Notes: generated by a model not told the origin, from the sequence alone. A stretch of 64,000 nt of DNA from Enterosoma sp964427595 (GCA_964427595.1 CAYRUQ010000002.1:1-64000), one strand, 5' to 3'; positions 8,355-16,736 are shown, counted from the first letter of the stretch. Numbers and translations are program-made.

Positions 8355-9029
8355 CTATCTACCCTCAAAAGCACCTTGAACTATGTAATTCATAAGTTCA
8401 TCATATCTAGGGCAGTATCGATAGACAAGCTTGTAAAACTCCTTGGAGTGATCAAGATGAATGATATGTGATAACTCATGAGTGATCACAGCATCGAAGA
8501 CCTCACTCTTATAAGCGAATAATCGATAATCAAATTTGATTCTTTTTTGACTAGGGCAACAAGAACCATACATAGATATGAATTGACCAGCAGTCACTTT
8601 ATATTCACTAAAATCAATGCCCATCAAAGAAGCTTTTTCGCTCGTTAATTTATAAGCATATTCTAAAAATCTCTTCTTATACACATTCTCAGGTATTTGA
8701 GAAGCAGGAACATAAAAGAAAGAAGAATCATTTTTAAGTTTAGAATCTTGAGTGTAAATCTTTCTTTCACCTAAGACGAAAGCATACTTTCCTTTGACCA
8801 TGTAGTTTCTAGTCAGATAAGAACCAGGATTCTTTTTGATAAAACGATTGACGAGATCATCAACAACGCTCAAATTAATCCCAGGTCGCACATAAACTTC
8901 TAAGTGACCATAGGGAGCTCTTAAGGTCGCCCTAGCTCTATTTCCTCTTGGAGGATAGAGTAAGACAGTAAACTCTCTTCTGTCTTTTAAACTATATGTT
9001 CTAGTCTGATAAGGTTCTTTTTGTTCCAT
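8355..9029 (-). CDS. YgjP/SprT-like zinc metallopeptidase
   Basis: A 224-residue protein of the YgjP (DUF45, WLM-related) metallopeptidase family. The zinc-binding motif is clear: HELSHIIHLDH followed by SKEFYKLV, giving the HExxH with a third histidine and the family's H-S-x-x-F extension, then a CPRYDE. The N-terminal half is a beta-rich region (about residues 15-100), normal for the family. Cellular substrates are not known. It leads the operon 9029-6704. There is no Shine-Dalgarno, and the -10 box ends 8 bases before the ATG, so the messenger is probably leaderless. Confidence 0.85.
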   Translation of the reverse strand: MEQKEPYQTRTYSLKDRREFTVLLYPPRGNRARATLRAPYGHLEVYVRPGINLSVVDDLVNRFIKKNPGSYLTRNYMVKGKYAFVLGERKIYTQDSKLKNDSSFFYVPASQIPENVYKKRFLEYAYKLTSEKASLMGIDFSEYKVTAGQFISMYGSCCPSQKRIKFDYRLFAYKSEVFDAVITHELSHIIHLDHSKEFYKLVYRYCPRYDELMNYIVQGAFEGR

Positions 9030-9037
9030 GTGATTTT

Positions 9038-9066
9038 ATTCTATTTTTTCTTGATTTACCTCGCAA
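9038..9066 (-). promoter_or_regulatory. Promoter of the YgjP operon
   Basis: Read on the minus strand: TTGCGA (9066-9061), 17-base spacer, TAGAAT (9043-9038). The ATG at 9029 comes 8 bases after the -10, leaving essentially no leader. The promoter faces and interlocks with the tRNA promoter on the other strand. Confidence 0.7.
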
Positions 9067-9080
9067 GTGAGTTGTATAAT
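9051..9080 (+). promoter_or_regulatory. Promoter of tRNA-Leu(GAG)
   Basis: TTGATT at 9051-9056, an 18-base spacer and a consensus TATAAT at 9075-9080; the mature tRNA begins 11 bases further on. Confidence 0.75.
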
Positions 9081-9091
9081 TTCTGCGCTGT

Positions 9092-9171
9092 GCGGGCATG
9101 GCGGAATTGGTAGACGCGTACGTTTGAGGGGCGTATGGGCAACCATGAGAGTTCGATTCTCTCTGTCCGCA
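9092..9171 (+). tRNA. tRNA-Leu (anticodon GAG)
   Basis: An 80-base class II tRNA. The 7-bp acceptor pairs GCGGGCA (9092-9098) with TGTCCGC (9164-9170), discriminator A at 9171. The anticodon stem TACGT/GCGTA encloses TTGAGGG, so the anticodon is GAG (reads CTC and CTT). A short variable arm (TGG-GCAA-CCA) and a normal T-arm with GTTCGATTC are present. The 3' CCA is not encoded; a run of seven T follows at 9174-9180. Confidence 0.96.
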
Positions 9172-9286
9172 CGTTTTTTTATGCAAAAAAAGACATCACA
9201 TATTATTAGATATTCAGCTTGTTTTTGTCTCATAGAAATGGTCTTGTTTTATGTTATATTATACAAACACAAGGGCTTGATTTCTC

Positions 9287-10024
9287 ATGATTAAAATCGG
9301 TGTAATTGAAGACCAGAAAGAAGATCGAGATAGACTCTTATCCTTCATCAAAAATAACGATAAAAACCAAGAGTTCCTAATCAATGAATTTGAAAATCCA
9401 CTCCTTTTAATTGACAACTATACGCTTGATTACGACATTCTCTTCTTCGATATCAAAATGCCGATGATCGATGGCATGGAAGCGGCTAAAAAGATAAGAG
9501 AAAAAGATACGGATGTCATCATCGTTTTTATCACTTCATTGGCTCAATTTGCTCTAGCTGGATATGATGTTCAAGCATTTGATTTTCTTGTCAAACCGAT
9601 TGAACAAAATGAATTCAATTTGAAGTTTCATCGTATCCTTAAAAAAGTAACGGCTATCGGAAGAAGAGATAGTCAAGGAAGTAAATCGATATTAGTCAGC
9701 ACCGGTAAAGAGAAAAGGAAAATCTTGATTGATGATATCAGTTTTATCGAGAGTCAAGGACACCATGTTTATATTCATCTTCTCTCGGAAACTGAACCGA
9801 CGAGATGTTATGATTCACTAAGTAAATTTGAAAAGAATCTACCAAATAATATGTTCGTAAGATGCAATAATTGCTACCTTGTCAACTTAAGAAAGGTAAA
9901 ACAGATTTCTGGTTATGAATGCATAGTTTCTATCGATGATAATCAAACTTGTACACTCCAAATTTCCCAGCCGAAGAAAAAGAGTTTTCAAGAGAGTTTC
10001 GTCTCCTTTTTAGAAGGTAAATAA
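9287..10024 (+). CDS. LytTR-family response regulator (AgrA-like)
   Basis: A 245-residue two-component response regulator. The receiver domain (residues 1-120) has the acidic pocket (IEDQKED) and phospho-acceptor D55 in ILFFDIKMP, and the FDFLVKPI motif with the conserved Lys-Pro. Residues 140-243 form a LytTR DNA-binding domain: DDISFIESQGHHVYIH, then RCNNCYLVNLRKV. This domain architecture is that of AgrA/ComE regulators, which bind paired direct repeats upstream of quorum-sensing or peptide genes. The kinase gene follows after 5 bases. A TATATT-like -10 lies about 30 bases upstream. The target genes are not evident in this window. Confidence 0.93.
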   Translation: MIKIGVIEDQKEDRDRLLSFIKNNDKNQEFLINEFENPLLLIDNYTLDYDILFFDIKMPMIDGMEAAKKIREKDTDVIIVFITSLAQFALAGYDVQAFDFLVKPIEQNEFNLKFHRILKKVTAIGRRDSQGSKSILVSTGKEKRKILIDDISFIESQGHHVYIHLLSETEPTRCYDSLSKFEKNLPNNMFVRCNNCYLVNLRKVKQISGYECIVSIDDNQTCTLQISQPKKKSFQESFVSFLEGK

Positions 10025-10029
10025 TAAAA

Positions 10030-11427
10030 ATGATGGCTTTGATTGTTGAGATTTTCGGCACCTCATTTGGAACACAAATAGTCATCTCATTCAGCGGTGT
10101 ATTCGAACTGTTTTTCTGTTCTATTCTTTTCAATTTGAAAACGAGAAAGAGAGATAACTATTTCTTATGGTTATTCTTCTGTTTCTGTCTATGTATCGCT
10201 AGCGGATTCATCTTAGCTTTCTTACGCTACCTCACTGGAGATAATTTCATTGCCAAAACTATCGTCCACTCTCTTATCACGATCCTTGTCATGACTCTTC
10301 AAGTATTCATCCTTTATGACAAGACTACTTATCAAAAACTTTTAACCCTCTGTGCTTCTTATGCGACTTATATGTTGACAGGAAGGCTGATATCGCTTCT
10401 TTTAAACGCCTTTGGCGTCGATGATAAATTATCGATCTCTTTCTTTTCTGATTACAACGAAGTAAGAGATTGGGCGATTTATATCATCTTGCACCTTGTT
10501 TTATACTTCATCCTCGGTTTTATCTTCTATCATCGTGATGACATCATCGAAACTCCAAGGTCAAAAAGAAACACGCTTCTATTAACCATACCATCTGTAT
10601 TACTCTCATCTTTTCTCTTCTCACTTTCAGACCCATATCAATCTGAAAGCTGGATGTTAACAATCCTCCTTAAATTCTTCTCTTGTATTATCTGTATTTT
10701 GATTTTGGTTTTACGCTCAGGCATTTTAAGAGAGAGCAAAGGGGAAGAAGAGAAAGTCGTCTTAGCAGAACTTTTTAAACAAGAGAAAGCACAGTTTGAT
10801 AATCTCCGTTTATCAACAGAAGCGATCAATGCGAAGTTTCATGATATCAGACATCAATTAAATTCGATGAGCAGTAAACTGACTGAAGAAGAAAAGATAG
10901 CTTTCAGACAAGCTACCGATATGTATGACAGCACGATTAATACTGGAAATGATGTTTTAAATGCGGTCTTGTATGAAAAACAGCTGATTGCCAAAAAAGA
11001 AAACATCAGACTGAGTGCACTTTGTGATGGAAAACTACTCTCCTTCATGGAAGAGACCGAAATCTATTCTCTGATCGCTAACGCCTTGAACAACGCTTTT
11101 GAAGCTGTCCGTTCTCTTCCAAAAGATAAAAGAATCGTCGATATCACACTAAGAAACGATAAAGGTCTCACTATTTTAAATGTCACCAATTACTATCAAG
11201 GAAATGTGACTTTATCTGATGAAGGACTTCCTATCAGCAGCAAAAAAGACGGAGCAAACCATGGCTATGGTTCAAAAAGCATCCGTCTTATCGCTCAGCG
11301 TTACAAAGGTACTTTGTCTTATTCGATTGATGAAGAGATTTTCTCTCTCAGCGTATCTTTTAGCTTAGATGCTAAAGGGTTGGATTTTCAATCTTCATCG
11401 CAAACAGAGGAAAGTCATCGTAGATAG
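10030..11427 (+). CDS. GHKL sensor histidine kinase (AgrC-like)
   Basis: A 465-residue membrane kinase that would phosphorylate the regulator at 9287. About six hydrophobic segments fill residues 1-235 with no extracellular domain of note, as in AgrC-type peptide sensors. The dimerisation helix carries FHDIRHQLN, with H271 the likely phosphorylated histidine. The ATP-binding domain has NALNNAFEAV (N box) and a glycine-rich HGYGSKSIRLIAQRY. The gene's 3' end runs 56 bases into the serpin gene on the other strand. No small AgrD-like peptide gene or AgrB protease lies beside it, so the ligand must be encoded elsewhere or be of another kind. Confidence 0.9.
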   Translation: MMALIVEIFGTSFGTQIVISFSGVFELFFCSILFNLKTRKRDNYFLWLFFCFCLCIASGFILAFLRYLTGDNFIAKTIVHSLITILVMTLQVFILYDKTTYQKLLTLCASYATYMLTGRLISLLLNAFGVDDKLSISFFSDYNEVRDWAIYIILHLVLYFILGFIFYHRDDIIETPRSKRNTLLLTIPSVLLSSFLFSLSDPYQSESWMLTILLKFFSCIICILILVLRSGILRESKGEEEKVVLAELFKQEKAQFDNLRLSTEAINAKFHDIRHQLNSMSSKLTEEEKIAFRQATDMYDSTINTGNDVLNAVLYEKQLIAKKENIRLSALCDGKLLSFMEETEIYSLIANALNNAFEAVRSLPKDKRIVDITLRNDKGLTILNVTNYYQGNVTLSDEGLPISSKKDGANHGYGSKSIRLIAQRYKGTLSYSIDEEIFSLSVSFSLDAKGLDFQSSSQTEESHRR

Positions 11428-12709
11428 AAAGAGCATAGAAAGGTCTATCACAATCAAAGGTGATAGGATCTTCTGTATCAGGCATTGCTGATTCAGAACC
11501 AACTATAACAGTGACGCTCTCTCCTTTAACACCTGTGCGATCAAATTCAAACTTGCTATTTTGGCTCGCACTTAAAACAGAAAGTTCTCTCTCAACGTCA
11601 TCAGCTAAGATCTTATCGCATAAAATCGGATTACCAGTGATCTGTTCTAAAAGAGAATCAGTGATATCAAAACTGCTTTCAACTGAGAAGAAAGGAATTT
11701 TACCTTGGACGAAATAGTAATCTCTATTCTCATAGAAATCTTGATAAACATCAGTTAAATCGATATCAGTGAGCTCATATCCTTCATCAGGTAAGATGAA
11801 AAGGAGCTTCGTCTTTCTGATGTTTCTTAACAAAGCTGCGTAATTCTCTCCTTTGTAATAATAGTAATAACCATCAAGAGAAGAAAACTCGCATTCAACT
11901 GTCTCATTATCATTCAAATAGAAAGTGCTCGTAAAACTGGTCAATTCTTGAGAAAAACTATCCTTTAAAACTAAAGCACCAGCTAACACGATGGCATTAG
12001 TTAAATATTCAGGATAAGCAGGAACATCGATAGTCAAACCGATCAATTCTTCATAGATGGTTTGTAAATCCTGATGAGCATCTTCATAAGAGCTTTTAGC
12101 AAACATGATGTTGACATCGTCAAAGTCTTTGATTTTCGTCTTGTCAATCTTGTATTTATCACCGACTTGCTGAATGACTGCTAATGATTTCAGATATGAA
12201 AGAGAATCATGCTCTTCATCACTCCAGTTGAGTCCATCAAGCAAAGCGACTAACTCTTCTTTGACAGCTGAAGCTGTATAACCCATATTAGAAGCGAATT
12301 CTTCAATATCAGAACTGACTGCTAACTGAGCACCAACAGCGATAGCAAGAGAAGCTGGAGAGACGACTTGATTTCCTTCTTCTTCATTTAAATAAGGAGC
12401 TAATAAGTCTAAAGAAAAAGTGGCGATATTATTTAAAGATATCTCATCTAAATCGATACTCGTAACTGTCTGATTGAAAGAATAGTTGTTATTGTTTAAA
12501 AGAATCGAAGATAAACCGCTAGAAGTGAGAGATAGTGACACTCCAACAGAACCACCTATCACAACAACAGAAGCAAGAGAGATAATCAAAGGAAGTTTGA
12601 TATTTCTTTTACTTTTAGTCAATGTGACATCAGAAGAAATAAAACTCATATCAGAAGAGACAGGAAGAGAATCTTCATACTCTTTTTTAATCTCGTTTTT
12701 CAAGTTCAT
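11372..12709 (-). CDS. Membrane-anchored serpin coupled to a sigma factor
   Basis: 445 residues. A short charged N-terminus (1-36) precedes one membrane helix (about 38-61, PLIISLASVVVIGGSVGV), placing the rest outside the cell. Residues 75-445 are a serpin: NQVVSPASLAIAVGAQLAVSS matches the serpin helix-B region, and the C-terminus has FDCDRPFYALSIYD and PLFAMKIENP, the classic D-R-P-F and final N-P strands. The reactive loop runs from G393 to D424 and is of full length, putting the scissile bond near residues 406-409 (Glu-Ser-Ala-Met). The hinge (VKGESVTV) is only partly small-residue. Serpins trap serine or cysteine proteases by loop insertion. The ATG overlaps the sigma factor stop (ATGA), and its Shine-Dalgarno GGAGG is inside the sigma factor's last codons. 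This is the place normally held by an anti-sigma factor. Confidence 0.85.
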   Translation of the reverse strand: MNLKNEIKKEYEDSLPVSSDMSFISSDVTLTKSKRNIKLPLIISLASVVVIGGSVGVSLSLTSSGLSSILLNNNNYSFNQTVTSIDLDEISLNNIATFSLDLLAPYLNEEEGNQVVSPASLAIAVGAQLAVSSDIEEFASNMGYTASAVKEELVALLDGLNWSDEEHDSLSYLKSLAVIQQVGDKYKIDKTKIKDFDDVNIMFAKSSYEDAHQDLQTIYEELIGLTIDVPAYPEYLTNAIVLAGALVLKDSFSQELTSFTSTFYLNDNETVECEFSSLDGYYYYYKGENYAALLRNIRKTKLLFILPDEGYELTDIDLTDVYQDFYENRDYYFVQGKIPFFSVESSFDITDSLLEQITGNPILCDKILADDVERELSVLSASQNSKFEFDRTGVKGESVTVIVGSESAMPDTEDPITFDCDRPFYALSIYDDFPLFAMKIENPTL

Positions 12710-13212
12710 AAATAACCTCCTATCAGGTCTTTTACTTTCTTTTTTATGCGATGGAATTTAGGTATAACTTGAGAGACGCTTTGAGAAGTAATAGAAGCAA
12801 TGTCTTTAAAGGAAAGCTCGTAATAAATACGAAAAATGAAGATATCATACTCCTCAGAAGTGAGATTACTTCTTATCTTGTTAAGAAGAAGAGATGAAGA
12901 AGCTAGCTCAGCAGGTGATTCATCCTTACTTACGACTTCAATCTCTTCATCAAGATGAATTGTTCTAGAGAGCTTTTTCTTTCTATCAAGAGCTTTGTTT
13001 CTTGTTATTGAACAAAGCCAAGAGATGAAAGAATCACCATGAAAAGAAGAAGCGTTTTTTAACGCATCAAGAAAAGCTTCTTGAGCGACATCCTCAGCTT
13101 CATCTTGTCTTTTTAAGATGTTGTAAGCGACATGTTTCAAGAGGCGGAAGTACTTCTCATAAACAGATCTGACCTCTTTTTCATCCCACTTTCTGAATTT
13201 TTGAAGGTTCAT
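12706..13212 (-). CDS. ECF-type RNA polymerase sigma factor
   Basis: A 168-residue sigma-70 family protein of extracytoplasmic-function size. Region 2 is at about residues 18-85 (AYNILKRQDEAEDVAQEAFLDALKN, then SFISWLCSITRNKALDRKKK) and region 4 at about 110-163 (LTSEEYDIFIFRIYYELSFKDIASI, then SQVIPKFHRIKKKVKDL). No C-terminal extension exists. AAAGGA stands 6 bases before the ATG. It directs polymerase to an unknown regulon; ECF factors are usually held inactive by a membrane protein encoded next door, and here that neighbour is the anchored serpin. The terminator at 13318-13346 separates it from the GH3 operon. Confidence 0.93.
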   Translation of the reverse strand: MNLQKFRKWDEKEVRSVYEKYFRLLKHVAYNILKRQDEAEDVAQEAFLDALKNASSFHGDSFISWLCSITRNKALDRKKKLSRTIHLDEEIEVVSKDESPAELASSSLLLNKIRSNLTSEEYDIFIFRIYYELSFKDIASITSQSVSQVIPKFHRIKKKVKDLIGGYL

Positions 13213-13317
13213 AGATTTCCTTTCATCTATAAAACATTTATCAAATTAAAAATATTCGTTTCTTTCAACAATTTTTCTGTTTTTATTTTAAGCAAAAGGC
13301 TGAAAAGTAAAAACAAA

Positions 13318-13346
13318 ATAAAAACCGCACCCAACGTCGGGTGCGG
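13318..13346 (-). terminator. Terminator of the GH3 operon
   Basis: A GC-rich perfect 8-bp stem, CCGCACCC (13325-13332) with GGGTGCGG (13339-13346), a 6-base loop and, on the minus strand, TTTTTATTTTG after it. It follows the membrane-protein gene ending at 13366. Confidence 0.9.
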
Positions 13347-13365
13347 GAGTTACAAAGAGGTTTTA

Positions 13366-13806
13366 TCACTCTTCTTCAGGTATCTGTTTGAAGAATAGAG
13401 CTACCAGTTGAGTTAAGGTTCCGATGAGAATCAAGATGAACATTGATAGATAAATGGCTAGTGAACCACCAAACCAGTTGACACCAGTTGCGACATCGGC
13501 TAACGGATAAGCGACTAGATAGAGTTGACGACCGAGAGCGAAAGCGTAACAAACAAGTGAGATGAATGGAATGATTCTGTCGACTAGTTTGATGTCATAG
13601 AAGAGTGTGGAAAGAGTGAGAAGTGAGCCGATAAGCATCAAAACGAAAGCGAGAGTTCTCGAATAATCGGTGATTTTTAATGAGCCTGGATCAATAGCGA
13701 TATAACAGATTGACAAGAGCAGGAAGAAGGCTGCGACACCTAAAGAGATATAGTTTCCAATCGTTCTCTTTCTGAAAATTGAATTTTTAATGTGATTCAT
13801 CTTCAA
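13366..13806 (-). CDS. Small four-helix membrane protein of the GH3 operon
   Basis: A 146-residue integral membrane protein with four hydrophobic stretches (about residues 18-40, 48-68, 77-96 and 112-137), the last followed by KQIPEEE. No motif identifies a reaction. It overlaps the end of the GH3 gene by 4 bases and is the last gene before the terminator, so it is made in fixed proportion with the glycosidase. Small membrane proteins of this size commonly accompany membrane-bound GH3 enzymes in gut Firmicutes; a role in anchoring or in moving the released sugar is a guess. Confidence 0.7.
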   Translation of the reverse strand: MKMNHIKNSIFRKRTIGNYISLGVAAFFLLLSICYIAIDPGSLKITDYSRTLAFVLMLIGSLLTLSTLFYDIKLVDRIIPFISLVCYAFALGRQLYLVAYPLADVATGVNWFGGSLAIYLSMFILILIGTLTQLVALFFKQIPEEE

Positions 13807-16736
13807 GCCCTCTTCTTTCTCTCTTGGACATAGCTGATGATGGTTAAGACGACTAAGGCGACACTACCTGCTCCAAGAACACCGATGATCGAGTAGATAG
13901 TGACTTCCCACCAAGGTGTATCTTCTGTGATGACATCATCTTCAGTGATATCAGCCATGACGAAGTTTCTGACTAACATATAGAAATAGTGTTTGGCGAT
14001 CTCCCGACTTCTTGACCAGAGATAACCGTCTCTTTCGGAGATGAGATAATTCTTCATATCAGTAGTACCACGAGTCTCGTCGTTGTTGAATTGATCGATA
14101 CCAGCAGCGATAGATTCAGCTGTATATAGATAATGGGTAGAACCTTTAGAGGAATCAGTCATAGCGACTCCCTTAAATCCCCACTCATCTCTTAAGACAG
14201 TCGTCATCGTCGCATAATGCATCGAGACAGTAGTCAAACCGACTCTCGCATTAGAAGTCATCGTTCCTAAACTTCCACCTTTAGTGAAGCTTCCTTCAAA
14301 GGCTTTTAATGGACCTTGACGATAAGCTTGTTCAGTCATCAAAGTTGCACTTCCGTTTCTCCAAGCTTCCTGATCATTAGCACAGAAATGCTTCACATAA
14401 GTAGTGAGACCTTTATCAGTAGCAGCTTTAGTTTGAACAGCACCAGCGATATAAGACATCGTCGTATCTTCGGAATAATATTCGAAGTTTCTGCCTCCAT
14501 AAGGAGTACGATGCATATTGGCACCAAAACCATAGACGCCTGATTGACCACAAGCCATACCATCTTCAGCCATGAAGAGACCTCTTGCTTCTAAAAGTTC
14601 AACATTCCAAGTCGAGCAAGCTAGATTCTCACAAACATGGGAGAAGCCAGCATTAGATTGAATACCATCAGGGCCATCAGCACTGGTGATGCTGGGGGCA
14701 CCGACTTTGGTATAAGCGGGCATACCGAAAGCTTCACCAGAAAGAGATGCTAATTCAGAAGGAGTGAGCTGATCGATAAAAGCATCCCAGGCTTCATCAT
14801 CGTCATAATCAACATCTTTCATCTCAGCTAAGACGATAGGATCTTCTTCTCCATTCTCATCATAGTAAGTGACTGAATAATTGAAATCAGTGTAAGAAGG
14901 AGCATCATCAGGCGTCTCATAAGAATGTCCATCCAGAAGCTCTAACATCTCATCTGTCGCAGTGATGTCATCAATTCTAGAAGGATAAGTATTCCAATCA
15001 TCTCTGGTTAAGTAAGTGACAGCATCTTCGATATAGGTATTGAGATCTAAGTCATCGAATTGATTAGAGACGATTTCACCTGTCTCTGCGCTTCTTGCAT
15101 GAGTGGTGTTATCAAGCGCATCTAAAGTGATAGTCTCAACTTGATTCTTATCACCGGAGACACTGTTTCCTTCAGCGTCGAATAAACCGGTGTAATTCTG
15201 ACTAGCTAAGACATTGTTTAAAGCATCATGAGCATCTTTTCCGATAGCAAAAGCATAATCACCTTCATCAAAGACATAGCAACCAGTCAAAGAAGTATCA
15301 GCTCCATTGACTGCATTTTCATCATAGGTGGCAAAAAGATAATCATCGACAGTGATGGTGACATCAGTCTCTTCACCGGGTTCTAATTCTTCCGTCTTAG
15401 CAAAGCCGATGAGTTGAATCGCACTCTTTTCAGATTGACCGGATTCATAAGGAAGAGAGACGTAAAGTTCAACAACATCTTTTGAAGCACCTTTATAAGT
15501 GTTTCCTTCATCAACTCCAAGATTTTTTACATGAACAGTAGCTGTGACAGTAGAGTTTTCTCTATCCCATTCAAGTGAAGTTAAAGTCTCTTCAAACTCG
15601 GCATAAGACTCACCATGACCGAAGGTATAAACCATCTCATCAGCGTAATCCCATGAGTTATTATCAGAAGCATAAACACCTTTAGAAGAAGTGGCGTTAT
15701 TGATACCTTTGACTTGATCAGCATATCTTGTCTCGTAATATTTGTATCCGATATAGATACCTTCCGCATAGACGAGATAGTGGTCTTGACTCATAGTTGA
15801 AACATTACTGAAAGAAAAGTTACCGTAGTTTCTCATCGCTGGACTTGAAAGAGAATCAGTAGCATAGGTATCAACAAGTCTTCCGCTAGGATCCGCATCA
15901 CCTGCTAAGATGTTAGCGACTCCATCAAAACCGGTATAACCTGGATAACCGATCCACAAACATGCATCGACTCCTAAATCTTCTAACTCACCGATATCCA
16001 TCGTGGTACCGGTGTTTAAAAGAACGATAATCTTCTTGAATTGACCAGATTCTTTTGCCAGTTTGATGACTTCTCTTTCTTCATCATGAAGTGAGAGCAT
16101 CGGGACACCATCAACATCGATAGGATCTCCGTTTTCATCAGTCTCAATAGCAGTATTAGAATCACCACCGGCCGCATAGTCTTGTTGTTCACCAGAATAA
16201 CGACCAAGGGTGATAATAGCGGCATCTCCATATTGAGAGAAAGTATTAGCGTAACTGTTATAGAAAGAACCAGGGACTTCGCCGATATCACCTCTAGCTC
16301 TCGATTCATTAGAATCCGCTAAAGCATTAAAGACAGTTTGATTGATAGTGAAACCCTTAGCTGTCAAAGCTTCATAGAGATTGATGGCGTCATCATCAGT
16401 AGTTGCACTACCACCTGATCCACCTCTGAATATGTTATCAGCGGAAGTTCTTCCAAGAAGAGTGACCTTATCTGAAGAACTTAAAGGAAGAGCGTTGTTG
16501 TTATTAAAGAGAAGAACTGATCCTTCTTCCTGAGTTTGAATCTCATTTTCTCTTTCCGCTTCTCTCATCTCTTCAACAGAGTCATAATCACTCTGACCAA
16601 AATTGCTACTAGAAGTGATGCCTAAGAAGATATTTAATTGGCCAGCGTTATCAAATGCGAGATTGGCTCCAAAGATACTTAAAGCGAGAAGGGTCAGTGC
16701 GACTGCACTACCTCCTCTTAATTTTCTCGTATTCAT
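13803..16736 (-). CDS. Domain-permuted, membrane-anchored GH3 glycosidase
   Basis: 977 residues of a family 3 glycoside hydrolase (beta-glucosidase or related) with the usual order inverted. After an N-terminal membrane helix (residues 9-28) comes the alpha/beta-sandwich GH3 C-type domain (about 68-345: SVLLFNNNNALPL, IIVLLNTGTTMDI), then a fibronectin-III-like domain (about 415-525, ELYVSLPYESG and IQLIGFAKTEEL), and only then the TIM-barrel GH3 N-type domain (about 645-905). That barrel carries VKHFCANDQE and the nucleophile D861 in GVAMTDSS. A second helix (about 942-965) and ERKKRA end the protein. Inverted GH3 enzymes are known from rumen and gut Firmicutes. It is encoded with a lipoprotein and a membrane protein below a cre-like operator, so it probably serves extracytoplasmic oligosaccharide breakdown. 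Confidence 0.92.
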   Translation of the reverse strand: MNTRKLRGGSAVALTLLALSIFGANLAFDNAGQLNIFLGITSSSNFGQSDYDSVEEMREAERENEIQTQEEGSVLLFNNNNALPLSSSDKVTLLGRTSADNIFRGGSGGSATTDDDAINLYEALTAKGFTINQTVFNALADSNESRARGDIGEVPGSFYNSYANTFSQYGDAAIITLGRYSGEQQDYAAGGDSNTAIETDENGDPIDVDGVPMLSLHDEEREVIKLAKESGQFKKIIVLLNTGTTMDIGELEDLGVDACLWIGYPGYTGFDGVANILAGDADPSGRLVDTYATDSLSSPAMRNYGNFSFSNVSTMSQDHYLVYAEGIYIGYKYYETRYADQVKGINNATSSKGVYASDNNSWDYADEMVYTFGHGESYAEFEETLTSLEWDRENSTVTATVHVKNLGVDEGNTYKGASKDVVELYVSLPYESGQSEKSAIQLIGFAKTEELEPGEETDVTITVDDYLFATYDENAVNGADTSLTGCYVFDEGDYAFAIGKDAHDALNNVLASQNYTGLFDAEGNSVSGDKNQVETITLDALDNTTHARSAETGEIVSNQFDDLDLNTYIEDAVTYLTRDDWNTYPSRIDDITATDEMLELLDGHSYETPDDAPSYTDFNYSVTYYDENGEEDPIVLAEMKDVDYDDDEAWDAFIDQLTPSELASLSGEAFGMPAYTKVGAPSITSADGPDGIQSNAGFSHVCENLACSTWNVELLEARGLFMAEDGMACGQSGVYGFGANMHRTPYGGRNFEYYSEDTTMSYIAGAVQTKAATDKGLTTYVKHFCANDQEAWRNGSATLMTEQAYRQGPLKAFEGSFTKGGSLGTMTSNARVGLTTVSMHYATMTTVLRDEWGFKGVAMTDSSKGSTHYLYTAESIAAGIDQFNNDETRGTTDMKNYLISERDGYLWSRSREIAKHYFYMLVRNFVMADITEDDVITEDTPWWEVTIYSIIGVLGAGSVALVVLTIISYVQERKKRA

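Noticed and set aside
9067..9294. An apparent 75-residue protein running through the tRNA-Leu gene
   Set aside because: It covers the complete tRNA and is not supported by a start site or conservation.
13803..16736. Possible split or frameshifted glycosidase, since domains are out of order
   Set aside because: The single frame is open throughout and both domain parts are intact, so a permuted enzyme is the better reading.
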